Assembly: GCA_025506515.1 (NCBI GenBank)
Contig: CM046443.1
Location: 24,532,724 to 24,596,723 of the forward strand
Length of the DNA: 64,000 nt
From: Flaveria trinervia
Taxonomy: Eukaryota; Streptophyta; Magnoliopsida; Asterales; Asteraceae
Direction of reading: 5' to 3'
This document shows positions 43,600 to 55,008 of this stretch, one piece after another. The notes beneath the pieces are model-generated. The model saw only the letters and a list, made by a program, of their open reading frames with translations. It did no database searches and was not told where the DNA came from. The first letter of the stretch is position 1, and each line of letters opens with the position of its first letter. The position numbers were made by a program, and so were the translations under genes.

Positions 43600-46443
43600 T
43601 CAACATTTAACCATAGCTGGTTTCTCATGATTAACAGCTGATGAAGATGGAGATGGTGCTGAAATGGATTTGGGCCTGGAATTCCTCTCCAGTGGTTTGA
43701 TCACATGGGTTTCAAGTTGGTTAACTCTCCCCAACAGATGCTGAACCATCATAACAAGCTGTGTCTGATTTGAAGCTCGAGCTTTCAGTTCATTTGACAC
43801 TCCAGAGCTTGTTTTTGATGAGTTCCTGTGACCCACCATTTCCTCCTTCTTAGACTTCACAGACTTAGTCTTATGTTTATCATGAGGAACAATATCAGCT
43901 GTCTTCTGATAAACCGCATCCTTCTTAGTGGATTTGGGTAAGGCCTTGGGTTTATCAGGTTGAGATGATTGTGGTACAAACTTGGTCTCAAACTCAGTTT
44001 TCATTTTATTATTTCTAGTTTAATGAGCTCATCCCTTTGGAGCTTTAAACCCTTTTTGTACCAACATTCATCAGATAGATGATTGAATTTACCACAAATT
44101 TCACATGGTTTATTCTTCATCTTGGACATCTTTACTGCTGAAGTGGAAACTACTGAAGGTGTGATCTTCAGTACTTTCCTCCTATCAGTACTAGGTACTA
44201 AAGGATTTGTAACAGCTGAAGACTGGTAATTCAACTGTTTTCCATCCGTCCTAATAGACTGTTTGATGGATTCCTCAGCAGTTGTTAGTCCTTGTATTTC
44301 AACTGATTTGAAATGCTTTTCAGATGTTGGGTCTCTTTCAGTACTTGGGGTACATTGAGGAACAACATCTGAAGTACTCAGCTTCATATGAGTCTCAGTA
44401 GTTAGACCATCAGTCAATTTATTTGTTGAGATCTTAACACTGGTTTCATTCTCTGATCTTAGATTATCATTGGAGAATGACTCACACGATAATGTGGTTT
44501 GGAGATTGCTTTCACTTTCAGACTTAACTATGGAGTTAGGAGTAAAGTCTGTTGGTGGAGCAGTATGGTTGTAACCAATGCCAAACTTCACATTTGAAGC
44601 AGTTTGCTTGCTAAGAAGCATTTCAAATCCCTTGCATGATGAGACCCAGCGTTCACACTCAACTTGGGTCACTGCAAGTTTTTCTTTGAGACTCCTGTGG
44701 TCTTCCAGAATAACCTCTAGCTTGGCCTTTTCATCATTTATTGGCATTTAAGCTTATAAATCTCATCACTTTTACTGTTAAGAGCAGACTCATACTCAGC
44801 TTTTCTTTTGAAAATGGTTTTCTCAAGCTCAATTTTTGATTTATTAATGCTACATTTGCCTCTCTAATAGAGACAAAGGCAGCTATGCATGATTCAGAAC
44901 ATAACTTGGCTTTAGCCTCTGAAGATACCTGAGTTACCTGTGAAGATAATGCATTTGAACAGGAACCCTCAGTAGACTCCAGGGCCATGAGAGCAAGATT
45001 TCCAAAAGGGTGTTCACCACCATGTTGACTAGCACCAGCATAGTATTGCTCAGTGTGACCAGACAAGTTATCAGGTAAGCTACTCCAGTCAACGACTCCA
45101 GGTGTGAAGAAGCTGTGATGAGGTTGTGATTGAGATGGAGATGGTTGAGGTTCTGGTAGTGCATGAGATTGTGGTACTATAGGAGCTTGAACTTGATTTG
45201 ACTGTGGCATATAATAGCAGGGATAAGGATATGGCATTGACCCTGAGGAAAAAAATATGCAGGAGATTGAGGGTATGATGAATGACTAAACCAGCAGAGT
45301 GTTGCCCTTTGAATTGTGAATTGTTATTTGGAAAAGTCAAAAAGGGTGCAGAAGTGTTAGATCCAGTTGATCTACACCCTCTTGCAAAGTGTCCAAGCCT
45401 GTGACATTTGTGACACTTCAACTTGCTCTTGTCAAAACCGACTTTGGTTTTGTCAGAGAGTCCAGGAAATTTCCTGCCAGTTCTCTTGTAGAATTTCTAA
45501 GATCTGATATTGATCAAGGCCATTTGGCTCAAAATATCCATCTCTTCTAAATCATCATGAGCAATGCCCTTCAAATCATCCATGATAAAGCATAGATTGT
45601 CACTATTATTACCAGAATGACAATCAACACTCACAAAGGCATGATTAGAATTGTTTGAGGTGAAATCAATATGCTCATCATATTGGCATTTTGATCCTGC
45701 ATACTCTGACTCATGACTTACCAAGGCAGTGTTTCCTGGTACAAAATTATCAGTGAGCTTTCCAGATGATGACAGTTTTCGTTTCTGTTCTATCTCTCTC
45801 TCAAATGTGAGCAATTTCCCATGGAGTTGGGTGAGAGATAGTTTGTCCAAATTTGCACTAGAGCGTAGGACAATAGTATATGTGTCCCATCTTTCAAGCA
45901 GTGATCTGAGAAATCTGTTATTCATCTGGCTGTTTGTGTACTCATGTTTGACCATTTTTAATTCAGAGATCAAACAAGAGAACCGCTCAAACTGTTGAGT
46001 CAGTGTCTCGCCCTTCCTATGAGAGAATGTCTCATATTGTTGGGCAAGGATTTCTCTATTATTTGCCAAGACCTCATCTGTTCCTCCAAATTGTTCTTTC
46101 AAGGCATTCCAGAGGTCATGGGCAGTTTCATAATGCATTAGCCCATAATAGATTTCATTGGGCAGTGCCATGGCCAGAATTCCATGGGCTTTTGCATCAA
46201 TCTCAAACAATTTCTTATCCTCATCTGAGTATTGCTCCCTCCTCTTCGGAACCATTTGATTGGTTTCCGGGTTATTCACCATAGGCTTGTGTGACCATGT
46301 ACCACTGATGTCCAACAACCTGAGCTGTTAACAGACAGGTGATGGAGCATTCGTCGTTGCCATATGTTGTACTCATTCCTAACCAGCATCGGAGGCTTGG
46401 TTGAGGAACCAGTATTGTGAGGATCATTGGAAGGAGTAGTCAT
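43600..46443 (-). pseudogene. Copia-3 gag
   Basis: Start ATG 46443 (MTTPSNDPHNTGSSTK, YNIWQRRMLHHLSVN). A one-base loss near 46285 shifts to the long frame 46318-45497 (EQYSDEDKKLFEIDAKAH, LPNEIYYGLMHYETAHDL, LAQQYETFSHRKGETL), the copia capsid. TAG at its end replaces the Gln of SQKFYKR. The first knuckle CHKCHRLGHFARGC is at ~45415-45374. After a Gln/Ser/Pro linker and a coiled coil a second knuckle, CEICGKFNHLSDEC, is at ~44105-44064; both are complete CX2CX4HX4C. The C-terminal piece (44004-43600) is basic. Two-knuckle gag of this length is a Sirevirus trait. Confidence 0.88.
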
Positions 46444-46656
46444 TTTAGGTCCAAATACAATTTAATTCAAGCTTTTAAAAGATTTTACACAGACCACAAC
46501 AGACTCAATGAAAACCAAGAATAAATCTCAGGATGAATGACCAAAACCAGAAAATTCAATCTCTATAACCGTTTCTTACAACAATGCTAATTCAATCAAA
46601 CTTGGATCTTGGATAGCAGTTTCAATGATCATTATTAGATCGATCAATGATGAACG

Positions 46657-46668
46657 GCTCTGATACCA
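46657..46668 (-). promoter_or_regulatory. Copia-3 primer-binding site
   Basis: Minus strand TGGTATCAGAGC, perfect, two bases inside the 5' LTR. Confidence 0.9.
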
Positions 46669-46670
46669 TT

Positions 46671-47437
46671 TGACAGGATCAGTGATCTCAAGTTTGATGG
46701 ATTAGAGTGTAACGCAGCGGAATAAGAACAAGAATTAGACAAATTGTAGCAAGAATTTGATATTCGTATGCATTATGAACAAATGCGGTTGTAAAGAGAG
46801 ATATATTTCTGTGAAAAGGAATGTTTCAATAATATCAAATGTTTCTGCTCAATCATTCACCATTACAATAAGGTTGACACTCCTTATATAGAGTGCAATC
46901 ACTGCTGATATCACGGGATAGTGACATCTGGCAAATTTATTACAAAAATAACTAAAACTTAACAAACTACTGAAATGTTCACAACTACTGAGAACATATC
47001 AGAGTGCTAAGTAAAAAACATATAACTACTGATACGAAACTGCTGAAACTACAACGACCGAAGAACAAGCTCTTCAGTCGTTTTACAAAACTACAGAAAG
47101 GAAAACATAAAACTACTGAAAGAAAACCGTCACAACTACCGAAGAAGACCTCTTCAGCTGTTGTGACAACGACTGATACTTGGTCTTCAGCACTTGTCTT
47201 CAGACTTTGTCTTCAGCACTTGTGTCTTCAGACTTTGTCTTCAGCATTTGTCTTCAGACTTTGTCTTCAGCACTTGTGTCTTCAGAATTTTGTCTTCAGC
47301 ACTTGTCTTCAGAGTTTGTCTTCAGCACTTGTGCCTTCAGACTTTGTCTTCAGCTGTTGTGGACTTTAGCAGTTGTTGTGACGTCTGTGGGACTTAAGGT
47401 TTTTCTGATCTGGCTCATTGGTTCTTTTGGTCCAACA
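46671..47437 (-). repeat. Copia-3 5' LTR
   Basis: 767 bp, with intact TGACAGGATC and GGTCCAACA ends. The TATA palindrome is at 46878-46895, identical to that of the 3' LTR. Several CTTCAGACTTTGT units at 47185-47350. Confidence 0.93.
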
Positions 47438-47442
47438 CAGTG

Positions 47443-47935
47443 GATATGAAGTAAGATTACTTGATGAATAATACATCCACTACATTTATACCAGGCTCTT
47501 CAGGGAATTAAACAACAAATTGGTGAACAAGACATGCACTTCTTTCTGAAATGCATCAAGTTGTTGAAACTGGCCTAAGATCGAATAAATACTAAAAGAG
47601 ACAAAAGAAAGAAGAAGAAAACACCACTATAACTTGGAAATATTGTTAAACTTGAAGTGGATGTGGGGAGGAGTTTATTGATTCATAGAGATGGTCTTTC
47701 TACAATCTCCATCTGGGAACCTATTTCACTAAAAAAGTTACCAATGGAAGCCATCTACAATATGAGCAGAATGAAGATACATGTGCTAAGTAGAGACAGG
47801 ATGTCAGAAGCAACTAATTTTGTAAACATGATCAAGGCTATCCTGGATCCTACTAAAGCTGCATTCATACTACCTCCAGAAGACCCAGCTGAATCATCAC
47901 AACATCAATCACCTCCTAACAATAAGAAAAACTAG
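47443..47935 (+). pseudogene. Copia-1 post-pol ORF, C-terminal segment
   Basis: After the right TSD copy of Copia-3 the Copia-1 sequence continues. The open part, 47657-47935, reads GLSTISIWEPISLKKLPMEA and MSEATNFVNMIKAILDPTKAAFILPPEDPAE, ending PNNKKN with a stop. By position it is the end of the extra ORF, 25 bp before the 3' LTR. It does not obviously match the tails of the Copia-2/3 ORFs. Confidence 0.65.
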
Positions 47936-47946
47936 GCTGTATAATC

Positions 47947-47960
47947 CTTAGGGGGAGTAT
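47947..47960 (+). promoter_or_regulatory. Copia-1 polypurine tract
   Basis: CTTAGGGGGAGTAT immediately precedes the 3' LTR start TGTTGC and is the expected plus-strand primer of reverse transcription. Confidence 0.8.
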
Positions 47961-48685
47961 TGTTGCACCCTGAAAGGATCATACATGCCAACTCAATGGG
48001 TGAATTGATGATTGCTCAGCTGGAATCCCACAAGTCCAAGAACCAATGTGGATGAAGATCTGCAAGGAAAATAACAAGTATTATCTTCCGCATTTGTTAA
48101 TGCGGAAGACATAACTTTGATGCAGACAAGTGTTTACTCTTCCACATTGACTAATGCGGAAGACATAACACTAATGCAAAAGAATAAAAGAATATATGGA
48201 CGAGACTTTGCTCATCCGCATTGACAAATGCGGATGACCGACCAAATGCGCACAAGTATTTGGTCATCCGCATTAACCAATGTGGATGACCAACTTACTA
48301 ATGCTGATGTTCAAGTAGAAATGCTGATCAAGATTAACTCATCCGCATTTGTTAATGCGGATGAACAAGCAGAGATGCGGATCAAGACTTAGACTAGTTT
48401 CTGATGTAATAGGTCAGGGGTAGTTTAGTCATTTTGTAAAGGCATCTTGTCTACCTATAAATAGAATAGTTAACCTCGTACTGAGGAGACGGCTGATAGA
48501 TAGAGAATTTTTGTTGTAATTATTCTCTGTAACTTATCAACTTTCATGTATCAAGACAAACAACATTTATGAGTAATATTCTTGCTTTGAATGTTCTTTG
48601 ATTGTTTGTTTCCGCCACTCAATCATTGACTTGATTATCATATTTGATTCTTAGTAAGAATTTCACTCTTACTCAAACCCAGTCA
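47961..48685 (+). repeat. Copia-1 3' LTR
   Basis: 725 bp, from TGTTGCACCC to CCCAGTCA, followed by the TSD TGAAG. It carries the same palindromes as the 5' LTR; some arms are more perfect here and some there, in line with independent decay. TATAAATA is at 48456-48463. Confidence 0.93.
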
Positions 48686-48690
48686 TGAAG

Positions 48691-51200
48691 AATCGGTACC
48701 CTTACCAAGAGTTAATGACCTTTTTGTTCAGCTCCAGGGTGCAAGTTGGTTCTCGAGGATGGATCTTCGATCTGGTTATCATCAGTTGAAGGTGAAGGAG
48801 CATGATATTCCTAAAACAACTTTTTGCACGTGTTATGGACACTACGAGTTTCTCGTTATGTCTTTTGGTTTGACCAATGCACCAGCTGCTTTTATGGACC
48901 TAATGTATCGAGTGTGTCGACCGATGTTGGATAAATCAGTGATTATGTTTATTGATGATATCTTGATTTATTCGAAGAACGAGAATGAGCATGCCGGTCA
49001 TATCCGAGAGGTGTTGGAGATGCTGAGAAGGGAGAAGTTGTATGCTAAATTCTCCAAGTGCTCATTCTGGCTACATGAGGTTCAATTCTTGGGTCATGTA
49101 GTCAATCCTGACAGAATTATGGTGAACTTGCCAAAGGTGGAGGCGGTAATGCAATGGAAGTCTCCAAAGACGCCATCCGAGATCCATAGTTTCTTGGGCT
49201 TGGCGGCCTATTACAGAAGATTCATTCAAGACTTCTTTAAGATAGCCTCTCCATTGACTAAGTTAACCCGTAAGGATGTAAAGTTTGTATGGGTTCAAGC
49301 TCAACAGAAGGATTTTGAGGAGTTAAAGGAGAGGTTGACTCAAGCTCCTCTTTTGTCGTTACCCGATAGAAGCGAAGATTTGGTGGTTTATTCAGACGCT
49401 TCGTACTCGGGGTTGGGATATGTGTTGATGCAGAGGGTAAAGGTTATAGCCTACGCATCCTGATAGCTGAAAGTTCATGAGGTTAATTATGCTACTCATG
49501 ACTTGGAGCTAGCAGTTGTGGTCTTCGCGTTAAAGATTTGGAGGCACTACCTATACGGAATGAAGTGCACCATATTCACTGACCACAAGAGCTTGAAGTA
49601 TTTCTTCGAGTAGAAAGATTTGAACATGAGGCAAAGTAGATGGTTGGAGCTCATAAAGGACTGTGATTGCGAGATCCATTACCAACCGGGCAAAGTCAAT
49701 GCGGTGGCGGATGCCCTTAGCCGAAAGGAGAGACCCGAGCCGATTCGGGTGAAGGCTTATCAGTTGATTATGACCCTGATATGATGAAGCAGGTCAAGGA
49801 GTTTTAAGATGAGGCATTGAAAGAAGATCATCTTAACTCTGAAAGGATTAGAGGTCTGGTTACGGAATTAGGTGAAAACACCCTCGGTGTTAGAACCCAA
49901 TTCGGACGAATGTGGATTCGTCGTTTTGGGGATCTACATGGTAGGATTATGGATGAAGCTCACAAAACCCAATACTCTATTCATCCTGGTGCTACAAAAA
50001 TGTACCAAGACATGAAGAAACATTATTGGTGGTCGGGTATGAAACGCGATGTGGCAGCGTATGTGAGTAAGTTCCTTACTTGTTTACAAGTGAAGGACGA
50101 ACACTAGAAGCCATATGGGAAGATCCAACCTTTGGATATACCGGAATGGAAGTAGGAGCACATCACCATGGACTTTATTACAAAACTACCGTGTACTGCG
50201 CGACGCTATGATGCAATATGGGTGATAGTTGATCGTTTGACGAAGAGTGCCCACTTCCTACCAATTCACGAGACATATTCATCCGAGAGATTGGTGGATC
50301 TATTCATTAAAGAGATGGTAACTTGTCATGGTGTGCTAGTGTCTGATCGTGACACCCGGTTTACATCTAAATTTTGGAGGAAATTCCACGACGCGATGGG
50401 GACGAGGTTACATATTAGCATGGCTTATCATCCTCAGACAGATGGTCAGTCGGAGAGGACGATTCAAACACTGGAAGATATGCTTCGGGCATGCATCATT
50501 GATTTTGGAGGAAGTTAGGATGACCACTTACCGTTAGCTGAGTTCTCATATAACACAGTTATCATGCCAGCATTGGTATGCCCCCTTATGAGATGTTATA
50601 TGGTAGGAGATGCAGAACACCCGTGTGTTGGGTTGATATTGGCCATAAAGAGTTAGGGAGCATTAAAGTGGTCGAGGCTATGAGCGAGAAGCTGGAAAGG
50701 ATCAAAGCCTTTATGAAGGCAGCTAAAGATAGGCAAAAGTCGTATGCTGATAAATGACGTAGACTGATTGAATTCTAGGTGGGTGATAGAGCTATGTTGA
50801 AAGTCTCACCTTGGAAAAGTATCATTCGGTTCAGAAATCGGGGCAAGTTGTGTCCAAGGTACATAGGGCCTTTTCAAATCATTGCTCAAGTAGGAAAGGT
50901 GGCCTATAGACTGGAGTTACTAGATGAGTTAAGTGGAATTCATCCGACATTCCATGTATCTCATCTAAGAAAATGTTTAGCAGACGAGGATATGGTTTTA
51001 ACACTAGAAGATATCAAGGTAGATAACGGCTCAACTATGTGGAGCAACCAGTGGCGATCATCGATCGTAAAGAGAAGAGATTGAGGAATAAAGTGGTTCC
51101 TCTTATGTGCGTACAGTGGAAGCATAGAAAGGTATCTGAGTCTACGTGGGAGACTGAAGAAGAGATGAGACAACATTACCCATGTTTGTTCGAGGAATAA
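48691..51200 (+). pseudogene. Gypsy-1 pol, right part: RT, RNase H, integrase with chromodomain-like tail
   Basis: RT continues with NRYPLPRVNDLFVQLQ, GYHQLKVKEHDIPKT, FGLTNAPAAFMDLM and the catalytic FIDD at 48948-48959. RNase H: VVYSDASYSGLGYVLMQ, DHKSLKYFFE, VADALSRKERPEP. Integrase: zinc region HKTQYSIHPGATKM...KFLTC, where the first Cys of the CX2C pair is Phe; catalytic D (MDFITKLP), D (SDRDTRFTS) and E (QSERTIQTLED). The tail has the GPFQI..VAYRLEL core and VVPL..VQWKHRK..ESTWETEEEM, a chromodomain-like end of the Tekay type. The stop is TAA 51198-51200. In-frame stops (about 49462, 49612, 49805, 50106, 50516) and frameshifts kill it. Confidence 0.9.
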
Positions 51201-51221
51201 CATGTTTCGGGGATGAAATCT

Positions 51222-51239
51222 ATATAAGGGGGGTGGACT
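51222..51239 (+). promoter_or_regulatory. Gypsy-1 polypurine tract
   Basis: ATAAGGGGGGTGGACT directly before the LTR start TGTAACACC. Confidence 0.78.
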
Positions 51240-52818
51240 TGTAACACCTGGTTATTTTTAAAAGCCAAAGAAAGAATAAAAAGAAGGAAATAGAAGAATA
51301 AGTGGGGGGAAAGATATTTTACCTAAGTTGAGGGGTAAAATATGCCAAAAAGGACAAAATTTTGGAATAGTGGGTGTAAAGGGACATGACCGCCCACTCT
51401 CCCCTCATTCTGCCTATTCCAATCGGATCAAAGAAAGAAAAAGGGAGAAAGGGCAGAAGCTTTCGGGTTTTCTTTGAAGATCAAGTGCAGGAGTCGATCC
51501 AAGTGGGTTTCTAGGTATGAACTTGAAGCAAGCAGGTTTGTGGGAAGCTCTACCCAAAGAGGCTACTAAGGTGACTTCTAGGACCCTTATTTTACATATT
51601 TTTAATAGATTTTGGGGCTGGAACGCATATGGAACTGTTTTTGTTGTGTTGGATGTCTACCCGTATGAACGTGATGTGTGCGATCGGGTAGGTTTCGAGT
51701 TTGGGCATGTATGTTTGAAGGATAATGCGACTGGGTTTCTAAGGTTAAGATGGATAGTTTAAGCTTAGAGCAGGTTAGAGAGGGTTTGGGGACTGAAATC
51801 TAAGGTTTAGGTATGCGTAAGGCTGCTGGTGCGCCCAGCTAGGGCTCATGCGCCTGGAGATTTCCCCATGCGACTAAAGGTCATGCGACCGAAGGTTATG
51901 CGACTGAAGTCATGAGACTGAGAGTCCATATGCCCCATATTTCCCTGTGCCTGGAAGTTATCCATGCACCTAAGTGTTCCCCATGCAATTGAAGGTTATG
52001 CGACTGGAGGCCATACGGCCGAAGGTCATACGACTGAAGGTCACACGACTGGAAGTCATGCGCCTGAAGGTCATGCGACTGAGGGTCCATACGCCCTATA
52101 GTGTTAATGCGTCTGGAAGCCCTCCATACGCCTAAGTGTTCATACACCCCAATAGAGCCCATACGCCTAAAGGACTTAGTTATTTTCTGAATTTTGGGAA
52201 AAGTGATATGCAAGCTTTGACTTGGGATGTTCCCGGGGCTAAGTAAGTTGACTTTTGAGGTCATAGATGATGTGATGGATGATGTATGATGTTTATTTTG
52301 ATGTGTGATGGGGTATGTAATGTTTATGTGATGTTATGTATGAGTGTGTTATGTTGATCTTACGTTCAGATTATGTATTATTCCCTGGTTTACGTGTAAT
52401 GAGTATGAAATGAACATGAAGTATTATGTAACGTAAAGTGGAAGCTAACGATAATGAGAAGTGGAACGTAAAGAAAGAATGAATGCATGCATTAATAAAA
52501 GGAAAGTAAAGAAAGTCATGCAAGCCTTGTAGGAGAAACACACTCATGAAGGTTGTTAGTTCAATGGTGTGTGGGTTAGCTACTCCAGAAGGATGCACAC
52601 TGGAGTCTTTCTTTGTGATTGACCATTTGTATGGAACCTTTTTCGCTTACCCCGGTACTGTGGTTAGGTGACCAGGCGCAATGTATGGGAGTTTATTTAT
52701 AGACTTGGGCACAATACCCGCTTTATGCATGATGGTGGGGCATAGCACATGGCAATGGTACACCTGAATTTACCCCGGTACTGTGGTCAGCCACCGGGCG
52801 CAATGTATGGGGATCCAT
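51240..52818 (+). repeat. Gypsy-1 3' LTR, cut by Gypsy-2
   Basis: It begins TGTAACACCTGGTTATTTTT, like Gypsy-2 (rc at 54970). The last ~450 bp expected by comparison with Gypsy-2, including the GGGGCCTTACA terminus, are absent here because Gypsy-2 starts at 52819. Two copies of a ~45-bp module starting TACCCCGGTACTGTGG lie near 52655 and 52773. The 81-codon frame at 51517-51762 lies inside the LTR and is not taken as a gene. Confidence 0.88.
51810..52170. repeat. Degenerate minisatellite in the Gypsy-1 LTR
   Basis: Many imperfect ~15-20-bp units of the type CATGCGACTGAAGGT and CATACGCCTAAG occur within 360 bp. Comparable arrays lie at similar depth in the LTRs of Gypsy-2 and Gypsy-3. Confidence 0.8.
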
Positions 52819-54970
52819 TGTAAGGCCCCGTTCCCGGGACGCAAACATTTCATTAACTTAAAGAAAACATTGCAGCAGAATCATTAAAACAAACATTTCA
52901 TTTCATTATAAAAGCTTTTGCAATATAATACATCATTATCACATTACAAAATACTTGTTGCATTACATCACAAAAGCATTATAAAAATATACACCATCCA
53001 AAAAGAGCCAAGTAGCCTCCCTATGCCATCCTTAGCAACCTTTACCTTCCAACTGGAAAAACATAAACGTCAGCGTTACTGAGTGAGTTCTAGTTTTAAA
53101 TAAAACATACTTTACTTTCATTCAAAACCGTTCTTTACTTTCTTTCAAATCATACTATACTTTCATACATGATCACACATCATACGTACACATAGATAAT
53201 AACATTATTAACTTCTTTATTGTTCATCACTTTCTATCTTTAACTCTTTATCTTTTTCCGAATTAGTGTCATCAGCTATACCCCAAACGTATGCACAATG
53301 CGGGTACTGGGCCGAAGATCATAAATGACTTCCATAACGCACAAAACCTCGCATCAATACCGGGGCAAGCGACAAAGATCCCAACTGTATACTACACCCC
53401 AAACGTATGCACAAAGTGGGTACTGAGCTGAAGATCAGAAATAACTTCCATAACGCACATAGCTTGGCACCGGCAACGGGTTGAGTAATCACTATAAACC
53501 ATGTACTATATCACTAGTTAGTCAGAAAGACTGGACCCCTACATGTATCCTTATGGGTTGGCTAAACCACACACAGTTGAGCTTACAACATTTTAGAGCT
53601 GTGCACCTCCGTACATTTTGCTTGCAAGCCTTTCTTTACTTTCTCTTTCATTAATGCATGCATTCTATCATTATGTTTTTCTTTTCATCATCTTACACTT
53701 TATGTTACATAATACTTTATAATTTATCTCTCAACTATAACACGAAAAGCCACGAGAGAGATAAACATACATAACAGGAACATAAACATAAAAACATCGC
53801 CATACAAGGCACCATCGTACATGCATAACATATAAAATACATACCAACATGCATAAGCATCAATCCTACATCACCCATCACATCACCTTCGACTTCAAAA
53901 AGTCAACTTACTATGCCCCCGGGAACCTCCCAAGTCAAAGCCTACTCTTACAATTTTCCCTAAAAATCAGAAAATAATTTTATGTCTTTAGGCGCATGGG
54001 CACTATGCAGGTGCATGAGCACTATGCAGGCGCATGGCCTTTCAGGCGCATGGGGAACAGTTTGGCGCATAGGCAACTTTCAAGCGCATCAGCATCCGCA
54101 TGAGCAACACTTAGTCTATTCTAGGCAATTCTAGGCGCATGAGCACTATGCAAGCGCATGAGTGCCTAGGCGCATGAGCTATCTGGGCGCATGAACACTT
54201 AGTCAATTTCAGCCTATTTCTAGGCATATGCGTACTATTTGGGCGCATGGGAACACTTAGGTAGCTATTTACAATTGGGCGCATGGACTACTATGTAGGC
54301 GACATGAGCAGTCCAAGTCATCCTAAACATCAAAAAACCAGTCCCCAAATATCATCTATCATGTTCTAAGCTTAAATCATACATTCTAAGCCTTAGAAAC
54401 ACAACCATAACAACATCAAACACATACATAGCCCAAAATCAAACCCACCCAGAATCACACACATAAACACATACAGGTACAAAACCCAACTTTTGTAAAA
54501 AGTTCATACATGCATTTCTAGCCCCGAAGCAGTTTAAAACAAGTAAAAGGGGGTTCTAGATCTCACCTTTACAGCCTCTGGTTATGAATTCTTCAAAAAC
54601 CCATTTGCAACACAGTTCAACCGCCTAGAAATCCACTAAAACACACACCTGAACACATACGACATACATAAGCATACAACGAGGATAAAACCAGTCAAGA
54701 ACATCATAAACACACGAATTCTTACCTTGAATTCGAACTTTTGCACTTGTTCTTCAAAATACCCGAGAGCTTTCTGCTCCTCTCCACTTTCTCTCTCTAG
54801 AAATATCCGAGATATGCATGTAGAGAGAGTGATGGGCAGCCATGCCACCTTTATCACCAACTTTGAAAGTTTTAGTCCTTTTTGACACATTAGGTCCTTG
54901 TACTTGGGCTTTATATATTTTCTTTCTATTCTTCACTTTATTCATTCTAAAAATATAACCAGGTGTTACA
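52819..54970 (-). repeat. Gypsy-2 3' LTR
   Basis: 2152 bp. On the minus strand it begins TGTAACACCTGG and ends GGGGCCTTACA. A TATA box, TATATAAA, is within the first 65 bases (about 54909-54922). An ~85-bp imperfect tandem duplication starting CACCCCAAACGTATGCACAA / TACCCCAAACGTATGCACAA lies at ~53280-53480. Short frames in it (for example 54636-54945) are not genes. Confidence 0.9.
53985..54310. repeat. Degenerate minisatellite in the Gypsy-2 LTR
   Basis: Imperfect units of the type GGCGCATGAGCACTATGCA recur about fifteen times. Inverted, they read GCTCATGCGCC, akin to the CATGCG units of Gypsy-1. Confidence 0.85.
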
Positions 54971-54988
54971 AGTCCACCCCCTTATATA
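54971..54988 (-). promoter_or_regulatory. Gypsy-2 polypurine tract
   Basis: On the minus strand TATATAAGGGGGTGGACT directly precedes the LTR start TGTAACACC, like Gypsy-1. Confidence 0.78.
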
Positions 54989-55008
54989 GGTTTCGTCCTC
55001 GAAGCCTG

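Larger units (their letters stand above)
35008..47437 (-). mobile_element. Copia-3: full-length Sirevirus-like element nested in the Copia-1 post-pol ORF
   Basis: LTRs at 35008-35771 (3') and 46671-47437 (5') have plus-strand ends TGACAGGATC (mutated to TTACAGGATC in the 3' copy) and GGTCCAACA. The TSD is a perfect CAGTG (35003-35007, 47438-47442). Minus-strand order: 5' LTR, primer site, gag, protease, integrase, RT, RNase H, palindrome spacer, post-pol ORF, polypurine tract, 3' LTR; 12.4 kb. It is the best-kept template in the window for the Copia-2 deletion. Every gene carries frameshifts. The LTRs differ by only a few percent by eye. Confidence 0.94.
12560..48685 (+). mobile_element. Copia-1: Sirevirus-like Ty1/copia element, full length, carrying two nested insertions
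   Basis: Two LTRs (12560-13279 and 47961-48685) begin TGTTGCACCC and end CA, flanked by the perfect TSD TGAAG (12555-12559 and 48686-48690). Removing it restores the Gypsy-1 RT frame. Order inside: primer site, gag with four CCHC-type knuckles, protease, integrase, RT, RNase H, a ~2.4-kb post-pol spacer with palindromes, a long extra ORF, a polypurine tract. Copia-2 splits gag and Copia-3 splits the extra ORF. The LTRs differ at roughly 5% of positions by eye, many being transitions. Without the insertions the element would be about 14.8 kb. Confidence 0.93.
10531..52818 (+). mobile_element. Gypsy-1: Ty3/gypsy element, chromovirus-like, host of the copia nest
   Basis: A plus-strand element made of a truncated 5' LTR (to 10751), a primer site at 10755, gag with CCHC knuckles, protease, RT/RNase H, integrase, a polypurine tract and a 3' LTR from 51240. 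It is split by Copia-1 in the RT: the reading frame stops at ..LNKLTVK before 12560 and resumes at NRYPLPR after 48690. Its 3' LTR is cut at 52818 by Gypsy-2. The chromodomain-like integrase tail, the long LTR and the TGGTATCAGAGCC primer site point to the Tekay-like chromovirus lineage; that lineage is inferred. Confidence 0.88.

Noticed and set aside
51517..51762. 81-codon frame in the Gypsy-1 LTR
   Set aside because: Inside an LTR leader region, not kept at the matching position of the Gypsy-2 LTR as far as I can see.
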